From Tritrichomonas foetus (lineage: Eukaryota > Parabasalia > Tritrichomonadida > Tritrichomonadidae), in contig MLAK01000598.1 in NCBI GenBank assembly GCA_001839685.1, positions 1 to 64,000 of the forward strand: a stretch of 64,000 nucleotides of DNA, read 5' to 3'. The translations under genes were made by a program, and so were the position numbers. The stretch's first letter is position 1, and each line of letters opens with the position of its first letter. This document shows, piece after piece, positions 38,998 through 48,345 of this stretch. The notes beneath the pieces were generated by a model, which did no database searches, had not been told where the DNA came from, and saw nothing but the letters and a program-made list of their open reading frames with translations.

Positions 38998-39092
38998 AAG
39001 TGAATTATATGGAAAACAAGCAATTTAAACTACAGCAATGAAAGTTCGAAACGATGATTTTATTAATAAAATAACGCAAACAAAAAACATTC

Positions 39093-39701
39093 TCAAGATG
39101 AAGATTCATAGTAATCGGAATACTCGTAAGGGACATCATCATAATCCGAGTACGATATTTCTAAATTAATGTAGCTATTTTCATCTTCATCAAGTGATTT
39201 TGGATTTTCTTTATGTGAAGCTAACTTTGGGAAATTTTCCATTTTCTTTGGAACTGGTTTTGTTGTGCTGGGCTGCGGAATCTTCGGCTTTATAGCGGTT
39301 GGTTCTTTCGTGTTATTGGCGGGATAATTTTCGCTTGGTTTTTTCACATTGTTATTCGTATCGATTTGTTTCTTAACTTGGATGTCTTTCGGTTCATCGG
39401 GTTTGTCAGTTTGAGGTTCTTCGTTATTTTTTTCGACGGTGGTAATTTTGGGTTTTTGATTTTTGGCCGCTTTTTTCCTTTCGATCGATGAGCTCGAATG
39501 AACAGAAGAATTTTCACTTTCTGAAGAACTCTGGTTTGACGATGAAGTATCGCCTTCGATATCTGACGTAGATTTCTTTTTGTTCAGTTTGGCTGGAGGA
39601 GGGAGACTTTGATTCGCGTCATCAGTTTTATTTTTACTAGATTGTTTCTGGTGAGATTGTTTCTTGTGATGTGTTTCTTCCTGATCTGTTTCATTACACA
39701 T
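39093..39701 (-). CDS. Disordered Ser/Lys/Pro-rich protein
   Basis: A 202-residue, almost wholly low-complexity protein with ATG at 39701. Residues 1-50 are His/Lys/Gln-rich, 50-75 Ser-rich (SSSNQSSSESENSSVHSSSS), 75-165 Lys/Pro/Asn/Thr-rich, and the last 35 acidic and Tyr-rich (EISYSDYDDVPYEYSDYYES). The Ser/Glu stretch offers CK2-type phosphorylation sites; a CK2 regulatory subunit gene lies 1 kb away, which may be coincidence. No domain, signal or membrane helix is visible. The codon use is consistent with a real gene. Confidence 0.6.
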   Translation of the reverse strand: MCNETDQEETHHKKQSHQKQSSKNKTDDANQSLPPPAKLNKKKSTSDIEGDTSSSNQSSSESENSSVHSSSSIERKKAAKNQKPKITTVEKNNEEPQTDKPDEPKDIQVKKQIDTNNNVKKPSENYPANNTKEPTAIKPKIPQPSTTKPVPKKMENFPKLASHKENPKSLDEDENSYINLEISYSDYDDVPYEYSDYYESSS

Positions 39702-40352
39702 CAGATTGGAATTTTTGTCGGAAAAAATACTATGCTTTTTTTTCTCTTAAAAAGTTTAGTAGAAATACAATTTTTCACAAAATAAACTGTCTGTCTTTTT
39801 CTGAATCTATCAACTTTTTCTGAAATTATTTAAAAAGCTCAAGTATCTAAACACAAAATTTGAGAATAATCGCATCAAGAAATGACCAAAAAAAGTGAAC
39901 TGAAATAATTATTAATCATTAAAGCTTTTTCTTTAAATCATAAAAGGGGCTAATTTGAAACTCGAAGAACTTTCCCAGCTTAGACAAAGAGATATTTCCC
40001 ATTGCCAAAACTTTTCTGTTGAAACTCATAAAACATTGACAAGAAACATATGTTATCGACTACTTTTTTATAAAAATGAACTAATGCTTTTGTATAATAT
40101 ATATTGATAATAAATTCCAGGACCTCAAATATGGACCAAATAACTACGACCATATCAAAATCAAGAAATTTCAAAATCTTTTTTGAATTTAATGTAATCT
40201 AAGCATTGACATGTAGCATAATGTCTGAATATTTGTATTTAGAGGGGAAAATTATAATCATATCAGTATTTCCTTTGAAGCAAGAAAGTCAGTGATGTAA
40301 AGGATAAACGAAAACATTCTTGAAGGTATTGGTCTCACACATTTTATCTTTG
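39702..40352. other. Intergenic region
   Basis: About 650 AT-rich bases upstream of the disordered-protein gene. No supported gene. Confidence 0.35.
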
Positions 40353-40612
40353 TCAATATTCTTCATACTAATCAATATTCTTCATGCTAATCAATATTCT
40401 TCATACTAATCAATATTCTTCATNCTAATCAATATTCTTCATNCTAATCAATATTCTTCATGCTAATCAATATTCTTCATNCTAATCAATATTCTTCATN
40501 CTAATCAATATTCTTCATNCTAATCAATATTCTTCATNCNAATCAATATTCTTCATNCNAATCAATATTCTTCATTCTAATCAATATTCTTCATTCTAAT
40601 CAATATTCTTCA
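40353..40612 (+). repeat. 19-bp tandem repeat with unresolved bases
   Basis: The unit CTAATCAATATTCTTCATN is repeated about 13-14 times. The variable base (A, G, T or N) is always at the same place in the unit, and several copies have N there. The N calls probably reflect collapsed copies that differ at this base. It lies downstream of the CK2 beta gene. Confidence 0.93.
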
Positions 40613-40717
40613 GATTAACTTTCATGAACTTTTATTTATTTTCGTTTCATGGAAAAGGATATTAAGATGTAAGCCAAAAAAAATGTTCTTTGTGTTTAAT
40701 TTTTTATTCAAACAAGG

Positions 40718-41365
40718 CTACACCAAACTGGATGCCCGCGTTTCTCCCCAACGGTGTAGCCTCTGTTTTATTTCTGGAACTTCTTTTCCATTCTCATCGA
40801 GATACTTTCCAAAGAAGTTTGAGTGTGGCCTGAATTTCGTGGGAATCTCGCAAACTTTGTGGAACATGATTGGCAAGTCTGGGCCGAAAAAGGCGCCATC
40901 AAGCTGGGAGTACGTATTGTATATATCATGGCATTGGGGACAATAGCATTTGACAGTATTTTGGCCATGCTCAATATCAAGGCCCATTGGAATCAATGCG
41001 CGTCCTTGGCAGGCGGTCCGTGGACAGACTCCGTAAACTTTCCTCTTGTACTTGGAGTAGAGGCGTCGAATTCCATCTTCAGTAACTATATAACGTTGAT
41101 GCAATAATCCGTATAAAAGCTTACATGACTCAAAAAGTGAAACGATTTGGCGCTCAGACATTTCGCTTGTGTCTATGGCGCGTCCTTTGATGATGGCGGC
41201 AGCCCGCGAGTAATTGGGCACTTTGGAGTTAAGTCCATAATAGGAAACTGCTGATTGGAGGTAGTACTCGTCGATTTCAACAAGCCAATCCGATGGAGGG
41301 CGGCATCCTTTCGGGAGAGTATCTGGATCGAAATCGGTTAATTCGAACGTGAAATATTTTGGCAT
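40718..41365 (-). CDS. CKB: Casein kinase II regulatory (beta) subunit
   Basis: A 215-residue CK2 beta homologue that docks and tunes the CK2 catalytic subunit. The zinc finger is complete: Cys114, Cys119, Cys142 and Cys145, with the same C-x4-C-x22-C-x2-C spacing as human CK2 beta. Other family words are EIDEYYLQ, LLYGLLHQRYIVTEDGI, GVCPRTAC, LPIMFHKV-like and the PTKFRPHSNFFGKYL end. The N-terminal part differs: the usual WIxWFC autophosphorylation and contact segment is not recognisable, the first 30 residues being FELTDFDPDTLPKGCRPPSDW-like. ATG at 41365 is the first in frame; a longer frame starts only with TTG. Confidence 0.92.
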   Translation of the reverse strand: MPKYFTFELTDFDPDTLPKGCRPPSDWLVEIDEYYLQSAVSYYGLNSKVPNYSRAAAIIKGRAIDTSEMSERQIVSLFESCKLLYGLLHQRYIVTEDGIRRLYSKYKRKVYGVCPRTACQGRALIPMGLDIEHGQNTVKCYCPQCHDIYNTYSQLDGAFFGPDLPIMFHKVCEIPTKFRPHSNFFGKYLDENGKEVPEIKQRLHRWGETRASSLV

Positions 41366-41772
41366 TAAAATGGGGAGGCCCTTTTGGAACAATATTTCGA
41401 GTTGGACGATTAAAACAAATTGAAAAAATGCTCATAAAACCGAACTTTTTCATATTCTATCGGATTTTATTAATTGAAATAATTTGTTTATTTATTTGTC
41501 CTTTAAAAACCATTTATTTCAGAGAGATTTATTTGATGAGGGAACGAAATGTACATTATATATTTACTAGTAATTTAAAACAATTATAGGAAAATTTTAC
41601 TATTTTACTCATTTGAAATCAGGATATTTATATTTGATCCAAAGATTTTTATTTCTGAAGAGTATTTGGCCGAACAATTCAAAATCACAAAATTTCTGAT
41701 TCATACCTGAAAAATTCTGAGATTTCAATTATCTGAGGAATTTTATCATCTCATTTTTGTCAATTGTGTACA
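41366..41772. other. Divergent promoter region
   Basis: About 400 AT-rich bases between the CK2 beta and the next plus-strand gene. No gene or repeat was recognised. Confidence 0.35.
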
Positions 41773-42195
41773 ATGATAAACGACAATGATTTTGCACTCC
41801 AATCTTTCTGTGATCCAATCTTTGATTTTGATATCAATTCCTTCCTCCATCCATCAAAGTCGGTTAAAAATGCTCAAAAGAAATCTCATCGCAAGTTTCA
41901 AACTAGGAAAAACTACTCAATCGTTCCTCGTAGATCATGCGCATATTTTCCTACTCGAGAAGAATTAGAATCATCCAAAGATCCAGTAAAAAACAGTGAT
42001 CTCCATTTCAATGATATTTCTCCATTTTTCACAAATGGTGCACAACATATGAATCTTTTTGGTAGAATTCTTGGAGAGAAAAATCCCACGTTCATTCAAT
42101 GCCTTCTCGATGGATTCCTAAAATCCAAATATTTCGTGAATGTTAGAAATGTGCCAAAGAAGAGTATTTCTAATGATTTAATGGCAGCAGCATAA
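41773..42195 (+). CDS. Small unknown protein
   Basis: A 140-residue product with ATG at 41773. It has an acidic, Phe/Asp-rich start (DPIFDFDINSFLHPS), a basic middle (AQKKSHRKFQTRKNYSIVPRRS) and a helical end (FIQCLLDGFLKSKYF, VPKKSISNDLMAAA). There is no signal peptide or membrane helix. The family is not recognised. The composition is that of coding DNA and the stop is followed by an AATAAA word near 42260. Confidence 0.55.
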   Translation: MINDNDFALQSFCDPIFDFDINSFLHPSKSVKNAQKKSHRKFQTRKNYSIVPRRSCAYFPTREELESSKDPVKNSDLHFNDISPFFTNGAQHMNLFGRILGEKNPTFIQCLLDGFLKSKYFVNVRNVPKKSISNDLMAAA

Positions 42196-42805
42196 ATTTC
42201 CGATCTGTATGAAAAAAAAATTGTTTGAATGAGAAATCCGCCTGTTTCACAATCATAAATAAAGTTTAATTTCCACAATCTTTTTTTTTTTTTTTTATTA
42301 TTTTTGGGAAGAGATTGAAATAATACAATTGAAGAAATATCAACACCTATACATCTATATTATGACCAAGATTTCAAATTCTTACGACTCAACTTGTAGT
42401 TTTTTCATTATAACTAAACATTTTAAACTACCTGCACTATATACTTACTAAATGCTTTAAATCAGCGCATACATTCGACTATTTCATAGATTGTGACTAG
42501 GTTGAAGACGTCTATTTATTTTAATGAGCATCATCGGTTCTTTTTGTCTTGAATAATATTATCATAGTCCATGTTCTATTTTAGATAAAAAAAAATACAA
42601 GACTCGTCTCATTTTGTCAAAAATGAGTAGTGTTTACAGAAAACTTTTCTGAAAGATTTACAGCTCATTTTCTAATTTGTCTCGAAATTATGTGTATGGG
42701 ACTTGGAAAGTAATAAAAATAGATTTGCCTTGAAAAATATGCCAAAAAATGGAAATAAAAGGAAAAATTATATGTCGGCAATGATATGTTTTATTCTATT
42801 ATAAT
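42196..42805. other. Intergenic region between convergent genes
   Basis: About 610 AT-rich bases containing a T16 run near 42281-42297. It holds only 3' flanks. No gene is seen. Confidence 0.4.
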
Positions 42806-44659
42806 TTATTTATTTGCTTTAAGGTATTCACCGATTAATTCGCACAGGCGATCGATTTGTTGTGGGTAGATATTTCCGATTGTTCCAATACGGAATGTTG
42901 GGTGGTTTGTAAGCTTACTTGGATAGATGACATAGCCATTTTCTTTGAGCATGTTATACATCTTTGAGAAGTTGATGCTTCCAAGATCGAATGTTGTGAT
43001 GATGTAGGATTGCCATTCTGGGTTGATAATTGGTTTGATTCCAAGTTTAGACATACCTTCAACGAGTCTGCGGTGATTTTCTTGGTAACGCGCGCGACGA
43101 ACGGTGAGACCACCTTCGTGCTTGTATTCAAGGATTGCTTGTTGAAGAGCAAGAAGGATGTTTGTTGGTGATGTGAATCTGAATTTTCCACCGCCTGGGT
43201 AGAGTCCAAGGTATTGGTCATAAACATCAAGGCAGTGTGACTTTGAACGTCCTTTTGATGCTTCAACAACTGACCTCTTAGCAATGATGAAGGCAAGTCC
43301 TGGAAGACCTTCAAGGCATTTGTTAGCACTTGCAGCAATAGCATCAATGCCTAATTTAGGCATATCAATTTCATAAGCAGCAAAGCTAGACATTGCATCA
43401 ACGAAAAGAGCCTTTCCTCTGCTTTTAACAATTGGTGCGATTTCGTTGATTGGGTTGATTAAACCAGTTGTTGTTTCACTATGGACAAAGAAAACTGCTT
43501 TAATGTTTGGATTTTCATCGAGTCTCTTTTCAACAGCTGCTGGATCAACAGCTGTGCACATGTCGAATTCAAGAACGGAGAATTTCTTACCAGCATCTTT
43601 GGCTTGTTGAACTATTCTCTTTCCATACTCACCATTTGTAACGAAGAGTGTTTCTTCGTCATCATTTGTGAAGCTTTGGATCATAGCTTCAACAGCATAT
43701 GAGCCACTTCCTTGAAGAAGGACTGTAACATAATCGTTATTTGCACTGATTTGTGTGATATCATTCATAACTTGTGTTGTGATTTCCCATGTGCAGTGAT
43801 CAGCGAACATTGCATTCTTGACACTAGCTTTTGTTGTAAGTGGTCCTGGTGTCAAAAGAAGATGTGGTTCATTTTGTTTAAGGCGTCTTTCAATATCGGC
43901 AATGACTGCTGGAAGTTCTCCCATTTTTTCAATGACATAATCAGCACCAGCTTCATAATAGATAGCACGAACACGAGCTTTTTCAACTTCGAGTTTCTCT
44001 GGTGAGATTGCAGCAACTTCTTCTTCAGTAAGACCGAGTTCGCTTGATCCCATGATGACGCCAACTGACCAGCAGTTTGATTCTGTTCCCTCTTTGATAT
44101 CAGAAACTGTATCACCAACTTTGACAACTTCACGAGTGTTTGGAATTCCGAGATTGGTCAAGTTTCGCCAGACCATGTATGGGAATGGACGTCCTTTTGG
44201 AACTTCGTCAGCACAAACGCAGGAATCTGGTGAATATCCTTGTGCAGCAACGCGTTCGATGATTTGGTTCATCATTTCACGAGTGTATCCTGTTGTAGAA
44301 CCGATTTTCAGTCCTTTAGCCTTCAAACTGTTGACAGTGTCGACAACCTCTTCTTTAACAGTTGAGTAGTTGAGGATGTTGCTCAAGAGTGTCTTGCTGA
44401 AAACTTCGTAAATCTCATTAACATCTTGTTCTGTAATTTCACGACCGTTTACACGTTTGAATTCTTCGCGAACACGAGGGAAGTTAGCAATTGCGCGTGT
44501 ATGATCAATCTTTAGAAGACCCATTGGCTTGCGTGCTTCTTCCAGTGTAATGTCGACACCTTTTGTTTTGAATCCGTCAACGAAGCCGCGAAGTGGAGCG
44601 AAGCATCCATAATCAATTGTTGTACCAGCCCAGTCAAAGATAACTGCTTTGATTGACAT
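42806..44659 (-). CDS. phnXW: Bifunctional phosphonoacetaldehyde hydrolase / 2-AEP transaminase
   Basis: A 617-residue fusion that could carry out both steps of 2-aminoethylphosphonate breakdown. Residues 1-260 are phosphonoacetaldehyde hydrolase (PhnX, HAD fold): nucleophile Asp9 in FDWAGTT and Schiff-base Lys50 in MGLLKIDH. Residues about 265-617 are 2-AEP:pyruvate aminotransferase (PhnW): LLLTPGPLTT, LLQGSGSYAVEAM, FVDAMSSFAAYEID and the PLP Lys in ASANKCLEG (about 446). The transaminase makes phosphonoacetaldehyde, which the hydrolase cleaves to acetaldehyde and phosphate. Both active sites look intact. Separate and fused forms are known from bacteria, so bacterial transfer is likely. GC-rich codons suggest strong expression. 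Transposon copy 2 begins 64 bases upstream. Confidence 0.95.
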   Translation of the reverse strand: MSIKAVIFDWAGTTIDYGCFAPLRGFVDGFKTKGVDITLEEARKPMGLLKIDHTRAIANFPRVREEFKRVNGREITEQDVNEIYEVFSKTLLSNILNYSTVKEEVVDTVNSLKAKGLKIGSTTGYTREMMNQIIERVAAQGYSPDSCVCADEVPKGRPFPYMVWRNLTNLGIPNTREVVKVGDTVSDIKEGTESNCWSVGVIMGSSELGLTEEEVAAISPEKLEVEKARVRAIYYEAGADYVIEKMGELPAVIADIERRLKQNEPHLLLTPGPLTTKASVKNAMFADHCTWEITTQVMNDITQISANNDYVTVLLQGSGSYAVEAMIQSFTNDDEETLFVTNGEYGKRIVQQAKDAGKKFSVLEFDMCTAVDPAAVEKRLDENPNIKAVFFVHSETTTGLINPINEIAPIVKSRGKALFVDAMSSFAAYEIDMPKLGIDAIAASANKCLEGLPGLAFIIAKRSVVEASKGRSKSHCLDVYDQYLGLYPGGGKFRFTSPTNILLALQQAILEYKHEGGLTVRRARYQENHRRLVEGMSKLGIKPIINPEWQSYIITTFDLGSINFSKMYNMLKENGYVIYPSKLTNHPTFRIGTIGNIYPQQIDRLCELIGEYLKANK

Positions 44660-44722
44660 TTTTTCCTTTGGAAAAATTAAAAATGAAGTGAAAGAATTTC
44701 AAATCTTTTTCAATAATTAACA

Positions 44723-45818
44723 AGATGTATACAAACCAAATAGTCTTAACGTACGAAATCACTAAAATGATCCTTATCATCAGTATTACTTAATACCATC
44801 AGTCAAAAATCAAAACCCAAATAGCTAAAAGAATGACGAAAATTTCCCTTATCGCAAACTTCGCAAATGGCCGAATTCAAAAATATTTCGAAAATGATTC
44901 TGAAGAAGCTATTGTTTCAGTTTTCGGGTGAACAGCTTTCAGTCAATTGTTAAATCTATATTTTATAGTTATGAGCCATATTTATTCATAGTTTTGAAAT
45001 TTTGCAACAATTAAACCGAAAAAAGAGCGATTTTGGAGAAAGCCTAAAAAAAAATTGTGAGAAGCTTTTTTTCCAAGAATCACAAAGATTATAATACTGC
45101 TTCCCATAATTCTATTTACACTTCTTCTATCGATTTTTAATTAAAAATCACGAAAATTTTGATAGTTTTAACTCAGTGATGGTGAATTAATTCAATTTCC
45201 ATTTGACAAATATGAATGTATTGAAATCTTTTCTGTCATAAAATTTTAGTATATGAAGAAAATAGACTGGCAGTCCTCAACAGCACATTCTCAAGCAGGG
45301 ATACAGATACAACGATTGAAAGACCAAATCAAGAAAAATGGAATCCAATATGTTTTTTTCCAGACTCGATGCCAAGTGAATTTTCTGATGACTCGCCAAT
45401 TAGATGGCAAAACATTCGTAATCTTCTCATTGATGCCTAAATTTTTTTTATTTATATCAAAATTATTAATATTTTTTTTATACTTCATTTTTGTATTTTG
45501 GAAAACATTATAATTTTCGATGGAGGGTCATATGATAATAAAAAGCACGATTTATGATAAGAAATAATCAAGATATTAATGCTATAAAATCACTTTTTAT
45601 CTCAATAATTCTCAGAAATTTCTGTGGGGTTTATTTTTTTCTCACAATTTTTTTTTGGATTTGGTTTTCTCTGTATCTTGATTTTTAAATTATAATATTT
45701 ATATATTATTAATAGGATTACAATTAAATAATATTTAGATGACAATAATATCAACAATTATTCATTTAGATCTCTCAATAGTCTTCTACATCTAGAGCTA
45801 GTTAGTTTGTATACATCT
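44723..45818 (+). mobile_element. Small DNA transposon, copy 2, with 8-bp target duplication
   Basis: 1,096 bp, the cleanest copy. The ends AGATGTATACAAAC and GTTTGTATACATCT are perfect inverted repeats; the duplication AATTAACA flanks both sides (44715-44722 and 45819-45826). Internal inverted repeats occur: AAAAAAAAATTGTGAGAA (45046-45063) and TTCTCACAATTTTTTTTT (45639-45656). Compared with copies 1 and 3 I count about five base differences, one of which changes His to Gln in the 86-residue frame. The high identity implies recent movement. The element sits in the promoter side of the phosphonate gene. Confidence 0.92.
45253..45513 (+). CDS. 86-residue frame inside transposon copy 2
   Basis: The same frame as in copy 1, with one substitution. 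Conservation here may reflect recent copying rather than function. No domain is recognised. Confidence 0.3.
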   Translation: MKKIDWQSSTAHSQAGIQIQRLKDQIKKNGIQYVFFQTRCQVNFLMTRQLDGKTFVIFSLMPKFFLFISKLLIFFLYFIFVFWKTL

Positions 45819-45826
45819 AATTAACA

Positions 45827-46544
45827 ATCAATTTCTGATTCTTTTCGAAAGAATTGAATATCTAATTATTCAATAATTGATTGAATTATCATTCATTTCA
45901 ATAATCTAAGAAAATTTCACATGGTTGATAAACCCTTGAGAAGAATGAGATCAAAAACCCCGAAATTATAAGAAACCAATTCTGCTTTTATTGTCCCTGC
46001 TTTCCATTTGCTCTAATCTTTTGTTAAATGCATTACATAGAGACTTTTGAATTGCTTTCACCCTTCTTTTGATAAATAGAAAAATTGAATATAAATTAAA
46101 AGGTGAGATGAATGTATTGAAACTTGGTTTGATATATCTTTTTCAATTCTTGATTAACCAATTCACTGAATTTTTCATATGTGAAATTCAATGCGGTTCC
46201 CCTTCAATATTAGTTTCGATTTGATCCTCTCATAAGAATTGAGATGAGCATTCGTGGCCATTTCTCACTGAATGTAGACCAGTAAAATCATTAGATTATA
46301 TTCTAAATTCACCATTCTCGTGAGATTTTCTCGATCAATCAAATTTCACATTTCTGAAAAAGATTTTAACCAAACAAAATAATTTATCTATTCATTCAGA
46401 ATTGAGACATTATTCATATGTCCATCCTTAAATATCATAGAATACCATGAGATTCATCAGAAAAGTATGATGAAAGGAAAAGTGAAATGATTTGAAATTC
46501 AAGCAAAAATAATCGTTCTATTCAAAGTGAAAAATCATCTGTTG
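45827..46544. other. Intergenic region right of transposon copy 2
   Basis: About 720 AT-rich bases, presumably the promoter side of the PAP2 gene and former upstream DNA of the phosphonate gene. No gene is seen. Confidence 0.35.
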
Positions 46545-47279
46545 ATGAATGGAATGATCAAAATCAAGTTTCTGAATAATCTTGAAATACCTCTTATTGA
46601 CATTTTAATAGTTGTTTTATTAGAGATAATGATTGTATATGGAAAGAGGCTTCCTCATCGAGTTCGATATTATCCAGAAAATGATTATTCTTTGAATTTC
46701 CCGAAACACTTCAAAGTGATTAATGGGAAAGATTCTCCTATGATTATTTACTTAATTATTCCAATATTTCTGATTTCTGCCAATTTGATCACAAAAAAAC
46801 GAAAATTCAGAATTTGTTGTGTATTAACCTCATATTTTGCTTCTCAATTTATATCAGTTTTAATTATAGACCTAATGAAAATATTTATTTCACGCCCTCG
46901 CCCAGATACAAATACGATATGCGGATCAGCAAATTTTGAATCGTGCTCACGAATACTAACGGGAAAACAACTCTCAAATCAATTTAAGTCACATCCGTCG
47001 GGTGGAACAGCCAGCATGACATCATCATGCATATTTGCTACGTTGTTTATCGGTGAAGTTTGGCGAAAGTCTGGCGCAATGAAAATGGTATTGAAATTAA
47101 CCCCAATCATTTGGTGTATTTTTGCAGCTGGAGCAAGAATTATTGGTCATGCACATCATCCCGACGATATTGCGACTTCCGTGTTAATTAGTGGGTCCAT
47201 AACTTATCTAGTATTCAAACTAACAATGAAGGAGCCCATAAAAATTGTTTACTATGAGAGATTAGATTTGGAAGAATGA
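46545..47279 (+). CDS. PAP2-type lipid phosphate phosphatase homologue with altered motif
   Basis: A 244-residue membrane protein of the LPP/PAP2 family, which dephosphorylates phosphatidate and related lipids. Six hydrophobic segments are visible. Motif 1 is intact (KIFISRPRP, about 111). Motif 3 is nearly intact: ARIIGHAHHPDD, with the nucleophile His and the Asp. Motif 2, usually PSGH, reads PSGG (about 150), so the general-acid His is missing. A sequencing error could do this, since it is one codon. Otherwise the protein may have low or no activity. The ATG is at 46545; the frame opens earlier only with GTG. Confidence 0.85.
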   Translation: MNGMIKIKFLNNLEIPLIDILIVVLLEIMIVYGKRLPHRVRYYPENDYSLNFPKHFKVINGKDSPMIIYLIIPIFLISANLITKKRKFRICCVLTSYFASQFISVLIIDLMKIFISRPRPDTNTICGSANFESCSRILTGKQLSNQFKSHPSGGTASMTSSCIFATLFIGEVWRKSGAMKMVLKLTPIIWCIFAAGARIIGHAHHPDDIATSVLISGSITYLVFKLTMKEPIKIVYYERLDLEE

Positions 47280-47522
47280 TATAAGAAGTCATCAAAATAA
47301 AAGGTCAATTTCTCCGATATATGGTCAAAGGAATGATTGAATTTGTCGGTTATAGAATATATTGAAAATTGTGAAGGAAGTTAAAGTTGACTTTTTGAAG
47401 ACATTAAACTCGAGAGGGTTTTTTATTAAAACTTTTTGAACGAAAATTGATAGATAATGGAAACTTTTTGTTTATGTCATATAACTTTTTAATCCTTTAC
47501 ATCACATTCAAATCTTTCCAGA

Positions 47523-48191
47523 ATGACATTAGGTGCCTCTATCAAAACCGCTATTGTCCTTGCCATTCTCGGCTTCGTCACAACCTTCCTCGTCTCTTTG
47601 ATTGTTGCACTTTTCGTAGTCTCAAAAACTTGCGCCTATATATTGGGTCCAATTCTTCTTGCTCTCTCAATCCTCTTTGTCGTTCTTGCATTCTTCCGCA
47701 ACGAAGACACTAAAAAACGCTGGTTATACGTTTGGATCTTTGTCATTGGCATTTTCGGTGGATTAGTTGTACTTTGCCTCCCCGAGTCCCTCCACAAGAC
47801 CGCATCTTCTCTCAATCGAATGACCATTTATGCTTTCGTCACTATTGCAATTTCTAACTTCATTGCTCAAAGCTGGCCATATTTGACCGGATTCCTCATC
47901 AAAGACGTTCTTGATGCAAAACAGCTTTCCGAAGTTGACGAGGCTATTGTTTACACAGTCGTGAACATGATTTCTTCATTCGTTGCAGCTATTCTTGAAT
48001 CACTCACATCATCAACAACTCTGTCCGACATTTGGAAGAATGGATTCGCTCTTTCCGTTATTTCATGGGTAGTTAACGCAATACTTTTCGCTGTTGTAGG
48101 CGTCCTTTTTTCCAGAACATCCGACGTTCTTGCATCAGATTACAAATCAACCCCAGTTGTCGCAGCAGCGGAGTACACAAACCTTTCTTAA
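47523..48191 (+). CDS. Multi-pass membrane protein, unknown family
   Basis: A 222-residue protein with about six membrane helices (about 10-33, 38-58, 68-86, 100-120, 145-160 and 180-197). The end is a short polar tail (SDYKSTPVVAAAEYTNLS). ATG at 47523. Codon use is clearly GC-richer and more regular than in neighbouring genes, as in the thioredoxin and phosphonate genes, so expression is probably high. Three ACTTTTTG words lie within 135 bases upstream (47390, 47431, 47463). I do not recognise the family; the size would fit a tetraspanin-like or transporter-like membrane protein, but no motif supports this. Confidence 0.75.
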   Translation: MTLGASIKTAIVLAILGFVTTFLVSLIVALFVVSKTCAYILGPILLALSILFVVLAFFRNEDTKKRWLYVWIFVIGIFGGLVVLCLPESLHKTASSLNRMTIYAFVTIAISNFIAQSWPYLTGFLIKDVLDAKQLSEVDEAIVYTVVNMISSFVAAILESLTSSTTLSDIWKNGFALSVISWVVNAILFAVVGVLFSRTSDVLASDYKSTPVVAAAEYTNLS

Positions 48192-48345
48192 GAGTCTCTC
48201 ATATTTTTATTACTAAACTATGCTTTTTTGGTTGTTTATCTGATTTTTGTGAATTTTTGTATTTTCGTTTCTTTTCGATTTTCACAGGTGATGATTCTTT
48301 GGCGATCAAATAAAGAATTTGCTGATGTGAATCAGGCTTACTTCT

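Noticed and set aside
38280..39023. Long frames spanning the N run on both strands
   Set aside because: They exist only because N is read through and the 15-bp repeat has no stops in some frames.
43712..44005. Plus-strand frames within the phosphonate gene
   Set aside because: They are antisense to a well-conserved enzyme gene; no ATG context or domain.
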